Origin: Peristeroidobacter agariperforans
GTDB lineage: Bacteria > Pseudomonadota > Gammaproteobacteria > Steroidobacterales > Steroidobacteraceae
NCBI RefSeq assembly: GCF_004138335.1
Contig: NZ_RYFW01000005.1
Location: forward strand, 274,697-338,696
Length of the DNA: 64,000 nucleotides
Direction: 5' to 3'
Every line of letters begins with the position of its first letter. Positions within the stretch are counted from its first letter, which is position 1. The notes under the pieces are model-generated. The model was not told the origin of the DNA and did not search any database. It was given only the letters and a program-made list of their open reading frames with translations. Below are positions 35,199-45,174 of the stretch, piece by piece. A program made the position numbers and the translations under genes.

Positions 35199-35444
35199 GC
35201 TCCTTGGTCCCCTCCCCTAAACTTATGTTTGTATCTGAAGTTCGAGCGCCGTTTTGAAGTCGGCCGAGTGTGCCAGCGGAGATCGCCCGGCGCCACCTGT
35301 CACCAACCAGCGCCACCGCGCCGCCTGCAGATGGAAGGCTGAAGCGAAAATCGTGCCGTCGTGTAAATACGGCATAGGTGAGCGCTGATGAATGTCACAT
35401 GCTGTTGAAGTACTATCGCTGCAAGCTCAAAAGGTATCGAATGC

Positions 35445-35600
35445 ATGCTCACACGCCGCAAACTGGCGCTTTACTTTCTTGCCGCCCTGGCGCTCGCCGG
35501 TGCATACGATGCTTTGCGCAACCTGCCCGTGCTGAGCGGTTGTAATTTCTACTCTGAGTGCCCGGACAATTCTTCCCCCGTTGCCGGCCGCAGCGACTGA
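35445..35600 (+). CDS. Small single-pass membrane peptide coupled to the DCC gene
   Basis: 51 aa from the ATG at 35445 (AAAGG about 11 nt upstream). One hydrophobic helix (about residues 6-20, KLALYFLAALALAGA), then a short periplasmic or lumenal tail with two Cys residues (GCNFYSEC). The TGA overlaps the next ATG as TGATG, a classic coupling junction. The two tail Cys and the adjacent thiol-disulfide protein suggest they may work together; that is inference. Confidence 0.6.
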   Translation: MLTRRKLALYFLAALALAGAYDALRNLPVLSGCNFYSECPDNSSPVAGRSD

Positions 35601-36001
35601 TGGAAACGTCGGCCAACTGGCTGCTCTACGACGGCGAGTGCCCCTTCTGCTCGCGTTACGTCGTTCATGTTCGTCTGCGTGAGGCGATCGGGCCCGTGAT
35701 GCTGGCCAATGCGCGTGAGCATCCGGCACTGGTCGAGGAAGTGGCGCGGCTCGGTTATGACGTGGATGAAGGCATGGTGTTGAAGCTGAACGGTCGCTAC
35801 TACCACGGCGCCGATTGCATCCATGCGCTGGCGCTGCTGACGACGTCGGCCGGCTGGTTCAACCGGATCAACTCGGCTGCGTTTCGCTCGCGAGCCGTTT
35901 CGCGCTTCGCATATCCCATCCTGCGCGCGGGCCGCAATTTCACATTGAAGCTGCTGGGCCGGTCGCGACTGGATCCCTCGCCTGCCTCCAGCGACGGCTG
36001 A
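35600..36001 (+). CDS. DCC family thiol-disulfide oxidoreductase-like protein (DUF393)
   Basis: 133 aa from the ATG at 35600, overlapping the preceding small gene's stop. The DCC motif is intact at the start: LLYDGECPFCSRYV (DGxCPxC). The rest fits the thioredoxin-like DUF393 fold, with the typical GADCIHALALL segment near the middle. It is probably a cytoplasmic or membrane-associated thiol protein. It stops 1 bp before the convergent LysR gene's stop. Confidence 0.85.
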   Translation: METSANWLLYDGECPFCSRYVVHVRLREAIGPVMLANAREHPALVEEVARLGYDVDEGMVLKLNGRYYHGADCIHALALLTTSAGWFNRINSAAFRSRAVSRFAYPILRAGRNFTLKLLGRSRLDPSPASSDG

Positions 36002-36002
36002 T

Positions 36003-36932
36003 TCAGCGGATCGCCGCCGACAACTCCAGGCCCGGCACATTGTGGAGCTTGCCGATCTCCAGATTGGTGATCGCCACGAACTCTCGCGCGGCCGGCGAGA
36101 GGTGGTGCCAGTGCCGGAACGCCCAACCAATCGAGACTGATGGCAGATCGGTGATGGGCACCGCCTTCACCGAGCCGCTGCGCTCGAAGTTGTAGGCGTG
36201 CACGGCCGGTACGATGGCCTGTCCCAGGCCGAGCTCGACGAACAGCTTCGCGGTGTCGAAATCATCGAAGACAACTTCAGCCTTCAGCTCCACGCCGCGT
36301 TGCGCCGCGGCCTGTTCGATGGCGCTGTGATGGGTCGTGCCGCCAGCCAGACCCAAGTAACGAATGCTCTTGAGGTCCTGCAAACGTAACTTGCGCCGGC
36401 GCGACAACTCATCGTCCTTGGTCGTCAACAGAAACATACGCTGCCTGGCGATGGTTTTCTCGTTGATGCCGCGCGCCGGCTCGCCGGTCGTGACAAAGCC
36501 CAGCTCCGCCTGATTGAGCCGCAGGATCTCGAAACAGCGCCGGGTCGAGCTGGCTGGCAGAAATCGCAGGTTGACGCCGGGGTGTTCTTTTCTGAATCTC
36601 ACTACCGCATGACGCATGAAGTGACGCACGGTCGTGCCGCCGGTGGTGATGGTCAGCGTATCGGACTCGCCGTGCTGTAACGCGCGCACCCGTTGCAGCC
36701 CGACTTCGATTGCATCCAGTCCTTCCAGCGCGAAGTCCTTGAGGATCTTGCCGGCGGCGGTCGGTTGCACGCCGCGGGCGTGCCGTTCGAACAATCGAAT
36801 GCCGAGCTCGGCTTCCAGCCGTGCGATGTGCTGACTGATGGAGGATTGCGTTCGCTGCAGCTCGCGAGCCAGCGAGCTCATGCTGCCGGCCTCGCAGGCC
36901 GCGACCAGGATGCGGAGATCTTCGAGCGTCAT
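36003..36932 (-). CDS. LysR family transcriptional regulator
   Basis: 309 aa from the ATG at 36932, where the winged helix-turn-helix begins (MTLEDLRILVAACEAGSMSSLARELQRTQSSISQHIARLEAELG). The C-terminal substrate-binding domain runs about 90-300. The frame is open upstream, but those residues are not part of the family. It is divergent from panB with about 100 bp between, so it may autoregulate and control panB, although LysR control of panB is not a standard arrangement. No effector can be named. Confidence 0.9.
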   Translation of the reverse strand: MTLEDLRILVAACEAGSMSSLARELQRTQSSISQHIARLEAELGIRLFERHARGVQPTAAGKILKDFALEGLDAIEVGLQRVRALQHGESDTLTITTGGTTVRHFMRHAVVRFRKEHPGVNLRFLPASSTRRCFEILRLNQAELGFVTTGEPARGINEKTIARQRMFLLTTKDDELSRRRKLRLQDLKSIRYLGLAGGTTHHSAIEQAAAQRGVELKAEVVFDDFDTAKLFVELGLGQAIVPAVHAYNFERSGSVKAVPITDLPSVSIGWAFRHWHHLSPAAREFVAITNLEIGKLHNVPGLELSAAIR

Positions 36933-37034
36933 GAGGGCATATAAGCATTTCCTTGGATCGATGCAAAGAACCTTAGCGTTGACTAATGTCCGGGCAAATG
37001 GAATCGTGACCGCGCCGAGACTGGGGAGCACGCT

Positions 37035-37886
37035 GTGAAAGGCCAAAGACTGTCGACCATCGATATCGTCGCGATGAAGCGCCGTGGCGAGCGTATTGCC
37101 ATGCTGACCGCGTACGACTACACCTCGGCGCAGATGGTCGATGCCGCCGGGGTCCACACGATCCTGGTCGGCGACACCGTCGGCATGGTCGTGCAGGGCC
37201 AGGACACGACGCTGCCGGTCACGCTGGACCAGATCATCTATCACTCGCAGATGGTCGCTCGCGGCGCGCAGCGGGCGCTGCTGGTGGGCGATATGCCCTT
37301 CATGACCTATCAGGTGAACGTCGAGGACGCCTTACGTAATTCGGCGCGCCTGATGACCGAGGGCAAGGTCGGAGCCGTGAAGATCGAAGGTGGCGTGGCG
37401 ATCGCGCCGACCATCGAGCGCCTGGTCAACGTCGGCATTCCCGTGTGCGGGCACCTTGGCTTTACGCCGCAGTCCACGCACGCGATGGGTGGCCCTCGAA
37501 TTCAAGGCAAGGAGCCCTCCGCGGCCGCCTCGCTGGTCGCCGATGCCAAGGCGCTCGAGGCCGCCGGCGCGTTTGCGATCGTGCTGGAGCTGGTGCCATC
37601 GTCGGTGGCTCAGGAGATTTCGCAGCGCGTGTCGATTCCCACCATCGGCATCGGCGCCGGGCCGCACTGTGACGGAGAGGTCCAGGTGTTCCATGACCTC
37701 TTCGGGTTGTACACGGACTTCAAGCCGCGCCATACCCGCCGCTATCTGAACGTGGCCCAGGACGTCGTGACGGCCGCGCGCCAATTCGTCCGGGATGTTT
37801 CCGAAGGAACGTTCCCGGGCGCGGAGCAAACCTCGGATATCGGCCCGGAAGCCAAAGAACGCTTCCGAGCCTTGCTGACCGCTTAG
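37035..37886 (+). CDS. panB: 3-methyl-2-oxobutanoate hydroxymethyltransferase (PanB)
   Basis: 283 aa. It transfers a hydroxymethyl group from methylene-THF to 2-oxoisovalerate, the first committed step of pantothenate and CoA synthesis. Family signatures are intact: MLTAYDYTSAQMVDAAGV, VGDTVGMVVQG, GHLGFTPQS, the catalytic Glu in IVLELVP, and GIGAGPHCDGEVQVFHDL. It starts at GTG 37035 with GGGGAG 8 nt upstream. panC does not follow, so the pathway is split in this genome. Confidence 0.95.
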   Translation: MKGQRLSTIDIVAMKRRGERIAMLTAYDYTSAQMVDAAGVHTILVGDTVGMVVQGQDTTLPVTLDQIIYHSQMVARGAQRALLVGDMPFMTYQVNVEDALRNSARLMTEGKVGAVKIEGGVAIAPTIERLVNVGIPVCGHLGFTPQSTHAMGGPRIQGKEPSAAASLVADAKALEAAGAFAIVLELVPSSVAQEISQRVSIPTIGIGAGPHCDGEVQVFHDLFGLYTDFKPRHTRRYLNVAQDVVTAARQFVRDVSEGTFPGAEQTSDIGPEAKERFRALLTA

Positions 37887-37893
37887 AGTTCGT

Positions 37894-39429
37894 CTACCGC
37901 ACGAGCTCCTTGCCCTCCCATACCTTGCGCTCTGGCGCACGCGGATCATTCACGACGTTCGATTGCGTATTGAAGATCATCGTGGCGCGAGTCTGGGCGT
38001 CATAGGCGGGCCACTTCGGCATACCGGCATGATTCGGGTTGCCGGTGCGAGCAAAGGCGATCCACGCCTCACTCATCGCATCTTCGACGGCCTTCGCGCC
38101 CGGCCGAGCTGTCGGGCTGGCCGTTGCATTGCTGAACACGAACGCGATCTCCGAGCCGTGCGCGGCCTTCAACGGCGACGCCTCGAAGTCGAAGCTATAC
38201 ACGTAGACGGGCGACACTTTCGAGGCGGCTTCAGCGAGCCGTACCGTGCCGATGTGAAAGCGGTTGCTGCGAATCGCGACCATCAGATCCCACGGCGACG
38301 CTTGCGGTCGGGACTGCTTGTAGGCGGCGATCAGAGCATCGGTGTTTGCGCCGTAGTCACGCAGCACATCGTCACGTAGCTGCGCCTCAGTCATCTTGCC
38401 GAACAAGGGATGCTCGCGTGCGTAGATCGAGTACTCATCCTTGTTTGAGCCAACCATGACCGGGATGCCTCGCGCGCTCGCCGCCACTTCGGGCTCGAAC
38501 ATGTCGTCGGGCAAGTAGCTGCCATCGACGACGGGGCCGAAGTCTGGCGTCGTGCGGCCCGTCGTTGTCACTGCGGCGAGCAGCTCATCCATCGGCACAG
38601 CCTGCAACTGGGCGACGGTTTTGAGGCCCAGCTTCTGCATCACCGCCTGTGCGTTCTTGATGGCCGTCTCGGCAGGCATGCCACGCGTGCGCGCGCCGCT
38701 TTGAATGATGCCTCGCTGAAAGAGGCCCTTCGCTGAGGGCACACCCAGCAGCGTCGAGACCTTCACGCCACCGCCGGACTCACCGAAGATCGTCACATTG
38801 CCCGGATCGCCGCCGAACGCTGCGATGTTGTCCCGGACCCATTCGAGGGCGAGCTGCATGTCCTGCACGCCCACGTTGCCCGATGTAGCGAACTCTGTGC
38901 CCCCCGCTTCGGCAAGGTGCAAGTACCCAAAGACGTTCAAGCGATGATTGATGGTCACGACGACCACATCGCCGCGCTTCGCGAGCCTCGCGCCGTCGTA
39001 GAGAGGCTCGGAGCCTGCGCCTGCGTAGAAGCCGCGACCGTGCAGCCACACCATTACCGGACGTTTGCCGTTGCCGGCGATGGCGGGCGTCCAGACGTTC
39101 AGTACGAGGCAGTCTTCGCTGGGTGACAACAGTTCGCCTGGCGTCGTCGTGCGACGTCCGGGGTCGCCCGCCTGCGGGCAGATCGCTCCGAATTTCACCG
39201 CGTCCTTTACGCCCTCCCACTTAGCGACGCGCTTCGGCGCTTTGAATCGCGCGGCGCCCGCAGTGGACTGGCCGTAGTGCACGCCTTTGAAAACATACAC
39301 AGCGGACTCTGGCAGCTGAGCGCCCCGCAGACGCCCCTCCTTGGTTGCAACGATCGGCTCATCTGCGTGGGCGGTAGTGCTACACAGCCACGCGCTCGCG
39401 AACATCGCGAGCCAACGCCAGGTTCTCAT
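37894..39429 (-). CDS. Secreted type-B carboxylesterase (Sec signal)
   Basis: 511 aa with a Sec signal peptide (about 1-22, ending TTAHADEP). The alpha/beta hydrolase fold shows the nucleophile elbow FGESGGGVKV (Ser), an acid in NKDEYSIY and a His in AAHGSEIAFVF, so a full triad is present. The elbow is GESGGG rather than the usual GESAGG. It hydrolyses carboxylic esters of unknown structure in the periplasm or outside. It follows a second esterase by 12 bp, forming a two-gene operon. Confidence 0.9.
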   Translation of the reverse strand: MRTWRWLAMFASAWLCSTTAHADEPIVATKEGRLRGAQLPESAVYVFKGVHYGQSTAGAARFKAPKRVAKWEGVKDAVKFGAICPQAGDPGRRTTTPGELLSPSEDCLVLNVWTPAIAGNGKRPVMVWLHGRGFYAGAGSEPLYDGARLAKRGDVVVVTINHRLNVFGYLHLAEAGGTEFATSGNVGVQDMQLALEWVRDNIAAFGGDPGNVTIFGESGGGVKVSTLLGVPSAKGLFQRGIIQSGARTRGMPAETAIKNAQAVMQKLGLKTVAQLQAVPMDELLAAVTTTGRTTPDFGPVVDGSYLPDDMFEPEVAASARGIPVMVGSNKDEYSIYAREHPLFGKMTEAQLRDDVLRDYGANTDALIAAYKQSRPQASPWDLMVAIRSNRFHIGTVRLAEAASKVSPVYVYSFDFEASPLKAAHGSEIAFVFSNATASPTARPGAKAVEDAMSEAWIAFARTGNPNHAGMPKWPAYDAQTRATMIFNTQSNVVNDPRAPERKVWEGKELVR

Positions 39430-39441
39430 GTGCCATTCCTC

Positions 39442-41082
39442 TTATGAGTTCGATAGCTTCAATGCTGCTTGCATGGCCGTGCGTCGCGGCCCGAATGGAT
39501 CGTTCACGATGGCGCTGGAATCATCGAGCACCAACGTTGCGCGTTGTGCCGCCGTGTAGGGTGTCCACTTCGGCAACTTCGAGGTGTTCGGATCGCCGGT
39601 GCGGGCGAATGCGATCCATGCATCGGCGATCTTGTCCGCCAACGCCGCAGCACGTGGGCCGCCGCCGGTGAATCTCGACGACCGCTCGGTGTTGTCGAAC
39701 ACGAAAGCGATTTCCAAGGCGTGGGGCGATTTCAGTCGACCGCCTTGCACCGGGGTTTCCCAGGTGAAGTAGTAACAATGCACCGGCGCTTTGCCGAGCG
39801 CTGCGCGCCGCTCCGCGATCGTCATCAACGGTGCGCAGTAGCGCTGATCGCTGATCATCAAAAAGAACAATTCGGAGGGCGTGGCGGTCGGCTCCGCCTT
39901 GCGATAGGCCGCGAGCACGGACTCGGCCTGATCGCCGAGCAGACCTTTGGCGCGTGCCTGCAAGCCCGCCTCATCGAGCTTGAAGGCTGCCAGGTCGCCC
40001 GCGAGCTGCAGTGTCATCTCGGTACGATTGGTGCCGATGATCAAGGGCACGTCCGCCATCAACGCCGATGCCTGCGGATGAAACGGATGCTGCGGCAGGA
40101 CTTTGCCATCGACGACCGGCGCGAAACCATTCGTCGTGTGCGACAGGCGATGCTTGCGGCTGGCGGCGTAGAACGCGCCGATCATCTTCTCGACCGGCAC
40201 GTCCTGCAGCTTGCGAAAATCCGCCCACGGGATCTGCAGTTCCGCGAGCAAAGCATCGGTCGACTTGGCTGCCTCTTCCTGCGAGACAACCTTGATCGTC
40301 GGCCCGCTCTGATTGACCGCCGCATGGAACAAGCCTTTGGCATCGGGCATCGCGAGCAAGGTGCCGACTTTGCGACCGCCACCGGACTCACCGAAGATCA
40401 TCACGCGATTCGGATCGCCGCCGAAGCTCTCGATGTTGTCGCGGACCCAGCGCAGCGCCTGAACGATATCCAGCATGCCGACATTGCCGGTGTTCGCAAA
40501 CTCAGCGCCGCCAATGCCGGCCAGATACGTGAAGCCCATGACATTCAGTCGATGATTGATCGTGACGACTACCACATCTCCGCGCCTGGCGAGATTGGTC
40601 CCGTCATAGCCCGGCGAAGACCCAGAGCCCGCCGTGAAGCCGCCGCCATGGATCCAGAACATCACCGGACGCTTGCCGCCGTCGCGTAAGCCTCGCGTCC
40701 ATACGTTGAGGACCAGGCAATCTTCGCTTTCGGGGCGATCGCTCAGTTCGCCGATCAAGGCTGCTGGGCCACCCGTCGCGGGCGGTTTGCCGGGCTCTCT
40801 TTGCGGAGTACTGGGGCCGTAGTCGAGCGCATCTCGCACGCCCTTCCAAGCCACCGGCGGCAGAGGGGGCATAAAGCGATTGCGCCCGCCCGTCGGCGCG
40901 CCATAGGGCACGCCCTTGAAGATGTGCACGCCCTCTCGAGTGAGCCCTTTGACTTTGCCAGCGGTCGTTTCGGCGACAGGATCCGAAGTGGCGAACGCCC
41001 GGGGCGTTTGTAACAGCCCAGCGGTCACCACCGCGCCTACACCGCTCGCAATGACCTCACGCCGCGAGTACTTGCCGACCAT
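39442..41082 (-). CDS. Secreted type-B carboxylesterase (Tat signal)
   Basis: 546 aa. The N-terminus [19 protein letters not shown] carries a twin-arginine signal, unlike the Sec signal of its neighbour. The nucleophile elbow is [11 protein letters not shown]; the acid residue lies in GTNRTEMTL and the His in [13 protein letters not shown]. It is clearly homologous to the gene 12 bp downstream but not recently duplicated, since many residues differ. The different export routes suggest different folding or cofactor needs. Confidence 0.9.
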   Translation of the reverse strand: MVGKYSRREVIASGVGAVVTAGLLQTPRAFATSDPVAETTAGKVKGLTREGVHIFKGVPYGAPTGGRNRFMPPLPPVAWKGVRDALDYGPSTPQREPGKPPATGGPAALIGELSDRPESEDCLVLNVWTRGLRDGGKRPVMFWIHGGGFTAGSGSSPGYDGTNLARRGDVVVVTINHRLNVMGFTYLAGIGGAEFANTGNVGMLDIVQALRWVRDNIESFGGDPNRVMIFGESGGGRKVGTLLAMPDAKGLFHAAVNQSGPTIKVVSQEEAAKSTDALLAELQIPWADFRKLQDVPVEKMIGAFYAASRKHRLSHTTNGFAPVVDGKVLPQHPFHPQASALMADVPLIIGTNRTEMTLQLAGDLAAFKLDEAGLQARAKGLLGDQAESVLAAYRKAEPTATPSELFFLMISDQRYCAPLMTIAERRAALGKAPVHCYYFTWETPVQGGRLKSPHALEIAFVFDNTERSSRFTGGGPRAAALADKIADAWIAFARTGDPNTSKLPKWTPYTAAQRATLVLDDSSAIVNDPFGPRRTAMQAALKLSNS

Positions 41083-41180
41083 AGTCCCCCTCGATCAGGC
41101 ATTCGTTAGTGTGCGACCATACTAACCCTGCGCACCGGCCTGGCCAGTGCCGACAATGTCAAGAAAAGTCCTGACCCTTT

Positions 41181-41849
41181 ATGCCGCTGCCCAAACGCGC
41201 GATCGCTGCCAGCTTCCTGCCGGATCAATATCGTTACTGGTATTCGCTGAGCAAACTGGCGATGGATCCGCTGTATGAAGCCGTGCCCGGTGCATTCGAT
41301 GACGAGCGCGAACCGCTGCTGGATCTGGGATGCGGAATTGGTTTGCTACTGCACTGCCTGCGTGCCAGCGGTTGCACATTGCCGTACGTCGGTGTCGACA
41401 CCGATGCCGCGAAGATCGAAGCAGCACGCGTCGCCTCGGCGCGCGGCGGGTATAACGATGCGGACTTTCAGGTATGCGACTTGAGCGTGCAGTTCCCGAA
41501 GCATCGGGGGAGTGTCGCGCTGCTGGACGTCCTTCAGTATCTGCCGCAGCAAGCGCAAGGAACGTTGCTCGAGCAGGCCGTTCAGTGCGTCAGCGAACGA
41601 GGCAAGCTGGTGATTCGCACCGGACTTGCCGACGGCTCCTGGCGAAGCACGATGACCCGAGCTACCGATCGCTTCGGTCATCTGGTCGGCTGGATGAAAA
41701 CATCCTTCAAGGCCCAACCTTCGGCGCAGGAACTGCGCGCCGTTCTGCAACGACACGGCCTGCACGCCGAGTTCAAGCCGCTGTGGGGGCGTACTCCATT
41801 CAACAATTGGCTGGTGATCGCGCGGCGCTCAGCGAGCGCCGCGGCTTGA
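41181..41849 (+). CDS. Class I SAM-dependent methyltransferase
   Basis: 222 aa. Rossmann-type methyltransferase with motif I LLDLGCGIGLLLHCL (about 45-59), the acidic post-motif residue in VGVDTDAAKIEAAR, and motif LLDVLQYLPQQAQG. The acceptor is unknown. It is divergent from the Tat esterase (98 bp gap) and convergent with the GH26-like gene (9 bp gap). Confidence 0.85.
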   Translation: MPLPKRAIAASFLPDQYRYWYSLSKLAMDPLYEAVPGAFDDEREPLLDLGCGIGLLLHCLRASGCTLPYVGVDTDAAKIEAARVASARGGYNDADFQVCDLSVQFPKHRGSVALLDVLQYLPQQAQGTLLEQAVQCVSERGKLVIRTGLADGSWRSTMTRATDRFGHLVGWMKTSFKAQPSAQELRAVLQRHGLHAEFKPLWGRTPFNNWLVIARRSASAAA

Positions 41850-41858
41850 AGGATCGCC

Positions 41859-43538
41859 TCAAGGATAGATCTCGATTTCCTTGATGCCGTAGTTGCGTGC
41901 AGTCGTGCCCCGTTTGGTCGCGAACACGCGGATGAATCGTCCTGTCCCAGTCAACCCGCGCACATCATCGACACCGCCATCGCCGGCCGTCGTCTTGTAG
42001 AGATTGGCCCACGTGTTAGTGCTCACCTGCGTTTGAATCGTGTATTCGGACGCATAGGCCGTGTCCCAGATGAGGCGCACGCGCGAGATCGAATAGCGCT
42101 GGCCGAGATCCACGTAGATCCATTGCTTGTCGGCAGCGCCAGGCGCGCTATGCCAACTGGTTGAGGTGTTGCTATCGGTGACTTTGGCGGCGCTGTACGT
42201 GCTGCTCTCGGTCGAGCTCGGATAAGCCTTGCGCCCCTTCGCGAGATTGCGCGGCGATTGTGCCGCCGCCATCATCGTGCCGAAGTTCTTCCAGCCCGCG
42301 GCCTCGAGCGGCCGCTCGTCACTCAGGAACGTCAGCCGATCAGCGCCCGAAGCCTGCGGCCAGATTTCGACGAGCTCCAACTCCAGGCCTCGGGCAACAG
42401 CCGCGGCGAGGCGCTCGCCGAGATAGATCGGATAATCGCCTTCGTCGATGGGGCCGCCCCCGGAGCGAGTCACACCGAAGCTGCCGGTGCCCGTCTCGGA
42501 CAACGCGAAACGTTTGCTACGGGCCAGAGCGAATTCGATTGCCGCAGGCAAGCCCCAGCCGCGCGTCGGGTTCCAATAGTCCGCCGCCGGATAATCCCAG
42601 ATCACGCGACGATTAGCCGCGTTCGCAAGCCAGTCCGCGAGTGTGACGTTCTGACCGCTCGTCCAATCGTGGTAGGCGGTTTTGTCCCGCGAGCGCGTCG
42701 GGTTCCAGATCGGGCTGTAGTGAGTGGGCGCGACGATATCGACATAGGCATCGCCCGGATAGCTGCTCTCCTCGCTCAGCCCGTAGTTGGCGTATGACGC
42801 CGATGGGCTCCACATGGTCTCGATGACCATGCCATTGGCCTTCGCATAGGCGTGTGCCAGATTCGCCACGTGACGCCAGGCGGCGATGTAAGCACTGCGG
42901 GTCGCCTCACTGCGAACCTGCCAGCCATACCAGTTGCCGTTCTGCTCCCAGCCGATGCGCAGATAGATCTTGCGAAACCCCTGGTTCTTGAACACCTCCA
43001 AAATGGCCGGCCAGACGCGATGTCGGTCTGTGCCGTCAGCGTCGTACTTCCCCGCGGCAACAGCGTTCATCATCGCCACGGCCGCCGCTTCGCTGTACTT
43101 GCCGCGATTCGGATCGTCCGCCGGCAGATTGAGCTGATAAGCGGTGGGATCGTCGGTGAGGCCGACGCTGACGATCGGAATCAGCGTGGGCCGTCCATCG
43201 GCATCGAGTCGATTCAGATATTCCACCGCGCACAACTCCGCCAGATTGCCGGCGGCCCACGCAGCGTTGTTGCGCCACTTTGGATCGTACGTGCCGGCGC
43301 TCCAGATCGGTTCGCGATAATCGACGAACACATTGGTGGAGTTCGGGATCTGCTGCACCTTGCTCACGAAGGCGCGATAGGCAGGCGCCGCGGTCGCGGG
43401 CGTTGCCTCCCCAACAAAAAAGCCAAGCTTGTCGAACTGCTGCGCATGAGCCGCCGCCGCGCCCATCGACATCCACAAAGCCAGCAACCGTGCCGCTACT
43501 CTCAATGTCCTCTCCTTCAGTGCCAGCCCGCGACTCAT
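41859..43538 (-). CDS. Secreted GH26-like glycoside hydrolase with C-terminal F5/8 type C module
   Basis: 559 aa with a signal peptide (about 1-32, ending AHAQQ). The catalytic (beta/alpha)8 part (about 35-420) has LRIGWEQNGNWYGW, which fits the GH26 acid/base motif, and FALSETGTG, which fits the nucleophile Glu. The C-terminal ~130 residues are a discoidin/CBM32-like fold (NLAKGRKAYPSS, YVDLGQRYSISRVRLIWD, FIRVFATKRGT). Substrates of GH26 include mannans and related glucans; the exact one is inference. It probably acts on extracellular polysaccharide. Confidence 0.82.
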   Translation of the reverse strand: MSRGLALKERTLRVAARLLALWMSMGAAAAHAQQFDKLGFFVGEATPATAAPAYRAFVSKVQQIPNSTNVFVDYREPIWSAGTYDPKWRNNAAWAAGNLAELCAVEYLNRLDADGRPTLIPIVSVGLTDDPTAYQLNLPADDPNRGKYSEAAAVAMMNAVAAGKYDADGTDRHRVWPAILEVFKNQGFRKIYLRIGWEQNGNWYGWQVRSEATRSAYIAAWRHVANLAHAYAKANGMVIETMWSPSASYANYGLSEESSYPGDAYVDIVAPTHYSPIWNPTRSRDKTAYHDWTSGQNVTLADWLANAANRRVIWDYPAADYWNPTRGWGLPAAIEFALARSKRFALSETGTGSFGVTRSGGGPIDEGDYPIYLGERLAAAVARGLELELVEIWPQASGADRLTFLSDERPLEAAGWKNFGTMMAAAQSPRNLAKGRKAYPSSTESSTYSAAKVTDSNTSTSWHSAPGAADKQWIYVDLGQRYSISRVRLIWDTAYASEYTIQTQVSTNTWANLYKTTAGDGGVDDVRGLTGTGRFIRVFATKRGTTARNYGIKEIEIYP

Positions 43539-43789
43539 TCACGGGTCCATTGCCTGTCGATACAGGATCGGCACTACGAAGGCAGTTATTGATGAGCGCG
43601 ACTGGCAAAGTCACGCCGGCAAAGCGGGCAACGCGAGTTCAGAGTTTTCCTTGAGCGTCCTAAGCGACGTCCTATGCCCCAATCGGGCATAGGGTGTAAC
43701 CAGCGCGCGCGGGTGCTCCAAACGGAGCTGCTGCATTATTGGTTAACAAATGTTAGAGCCAACAGCGACACGTGCACCACGAGCGTGCG

Positions 43790-44053
43790 TCATGTCTCCG
43801 GCGTCGCTGCCTCTGTCGATTCGGCTGCGGCGGTTTTCTTCGCGTGTTCTTCCATCCACACGCGCAACGATTTGGGTCGCATGTCGGTCCACACTTTGCC
43901 GACATAGTCGAGGCAGGTCTTTTTATCGCCCGCGACGCCACAGTCAGTCCAGCCGCGCGGAATGTCCATGCCGTCCAGCCACAGGGAATATTGCTCTTCC
44001 TCGTTGACCAGTACGCGGAACTTGCCGTTCTCGTCGTCAAACCCACCTGCCAT
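43790..44053 (-). CDS. MbtH-like protein, orphan
   Basis: 87 aa from the ATG at 44053 with AAGGAG 7 nt upstream; an in-frame Met 15 nt earlier lacks a site. Family signatures are intact: FRVLVNEEEQYSLWLDG, PRGWTDCG, C and Y in KKTCLDYVGKVWTDMRP, and the SLRVWMEEH end. MbtH proteins activate the adenylation domains of nonribosomal peptide synthetases. No NRPS lies in this window, so its partner must be elsewhere or lost. Confidence 0.9.
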   Translation of the reverse strand: MAGGFDDENGKFRVLVNEEEQYSLWLDGMDIPRGWTDCGVAGDKKTCLDYVGKVWTDMRPKSLRVWMEEHAKKTAAAESTEAATPET

Positions 44054-44259
44054 GGCGCGCTCCTTCATAACGATGCGATGAGCGGCGCGATGCTAACGGG
44101 AGTCGCGGTTCAAGAGCGCGGCGAATGCTTGGACGGTTGAGCGATACAGTGAGCTCACAGGCGAGAACCTGCGATTTCACAGCGTGCAGAGGCTGATCTC
44201 GCGCTGCGAGGTGGCGTACGCGGCTACACGTCTGGCGTTGGATTGTTGGGAATGATGGA

Positions 44260-44973
44260 CTACTTGATGCCGGCGATGCCGAGATTGATCCAGCCGTGAT
44301 CGTGACCGCGAACCTGCGAGCGTTGCAGTCGTTCGACATTCCGGCAACCGGCCCGTTTCAACGCCTGTTCGAGATAGCGATAAGAGAACACGGCCAGGTG
44401 CCAGTTCGGGTGTCCGAGCGTGCCGACACCATCGCCATACGAAAAGATGCGCCCCGAAGCCCAGCGACACGCGTCCTTTTCTTCGTTGAAGCGATACCAG
44501 CCGTCCTGCTCGTAGTCGGGCGAGTGGCGCTCCTCGGCATCGACGAAGGCTTTGCAGATCTTCAAGCCATCCGGCACCCAGATCTCCAGCCGTCCCTCGG
44601 GCGCGACGATGCGCACCCACTCCGCCAGCACCTCCTCGGTGCGGTACCAGGGAATGTGTTCGAGAATGTGACTGGCGTAGACCACGTCGAACGCGCCGTC
44701 GCGAAACGGCAACCGCTTCGCGGCGTCCCACAGAAAATCGACGTTCGAGGCGGGAATGACATTGAGCGTCTCGAAGCCGGCGATGCGCTCTTCGCCCGGG
44801 CCGATCTCGAGCTTGCGATGTTTTCTGGAGCGTCGCGCCAGCAGGTGCGCCGGCGTCAACACCAGCTTGTGGAGCACCGTGAGCGGCAGATTGACGAGCC
44901 GTTGACCGGCAAAGAAGGCGCGTTTAGCGGCGGGACGGAAACGAGGCGGGACGAGCGACTGCAGAGCGTTCAA
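44260..44973 (-). CDS. SAM-dependent methyltransferase (type 11)
   Basis: 237 aa. An N-terminal ~50-aa hydrophobic, basic stretch is followed by a compact methyltransferase core: motif I LEIGPGEERIAGFETLNV, AAKRLPFRDGAFDVVYASHILEHIPW, and GRLEIWVPDG. Such proteins often act near polysaccharide or lipid synthesis, but no such cluster is adjacent here. The acceptor is unknown. It is divergent from the cytochrome c-like gene (about 200 bp). Confidence 0.83.
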   Translation of the reverse strand: MNALQSLVPPRFRPAAKRAFFAGQRLVNLPLTVLHKLVLTPAHLLARRSRKHRKLEIGPGEERIAGFETLNVIPASNVDFLWDAAKRLPFRDGAFDVVYASHILEHIPWYRTEEVLAEWVRIVAPEGRLEIWVPDGLKICKAFVDAEERHSPDYEQDGWYRFNEEKDACRWASGRIFSYGDGVGTLGHPNWHLAVFSYRYLEQALKRAGCRNVERLQRSQVRGHDHGWINLGIAGIK

Positions 44974-45174
44974 AGCTTTCTCCGCTATGAATAACTTTCA
45001 TGACGACAGCCCCCGCCGCCGTCCGTAGTGTACAGCAATCGGTCTGCATGGAAATAAGGCGAGGTGGATAGCAGCGTGTCTCGATCTGCATACGTTCGCA
45101 GGCAATTCTTGACGGTCGGGGCTCGACGGTGCGCTACGATAACCGCCTCCCTCGTTCGGTCGGTGCCCGAGCTC

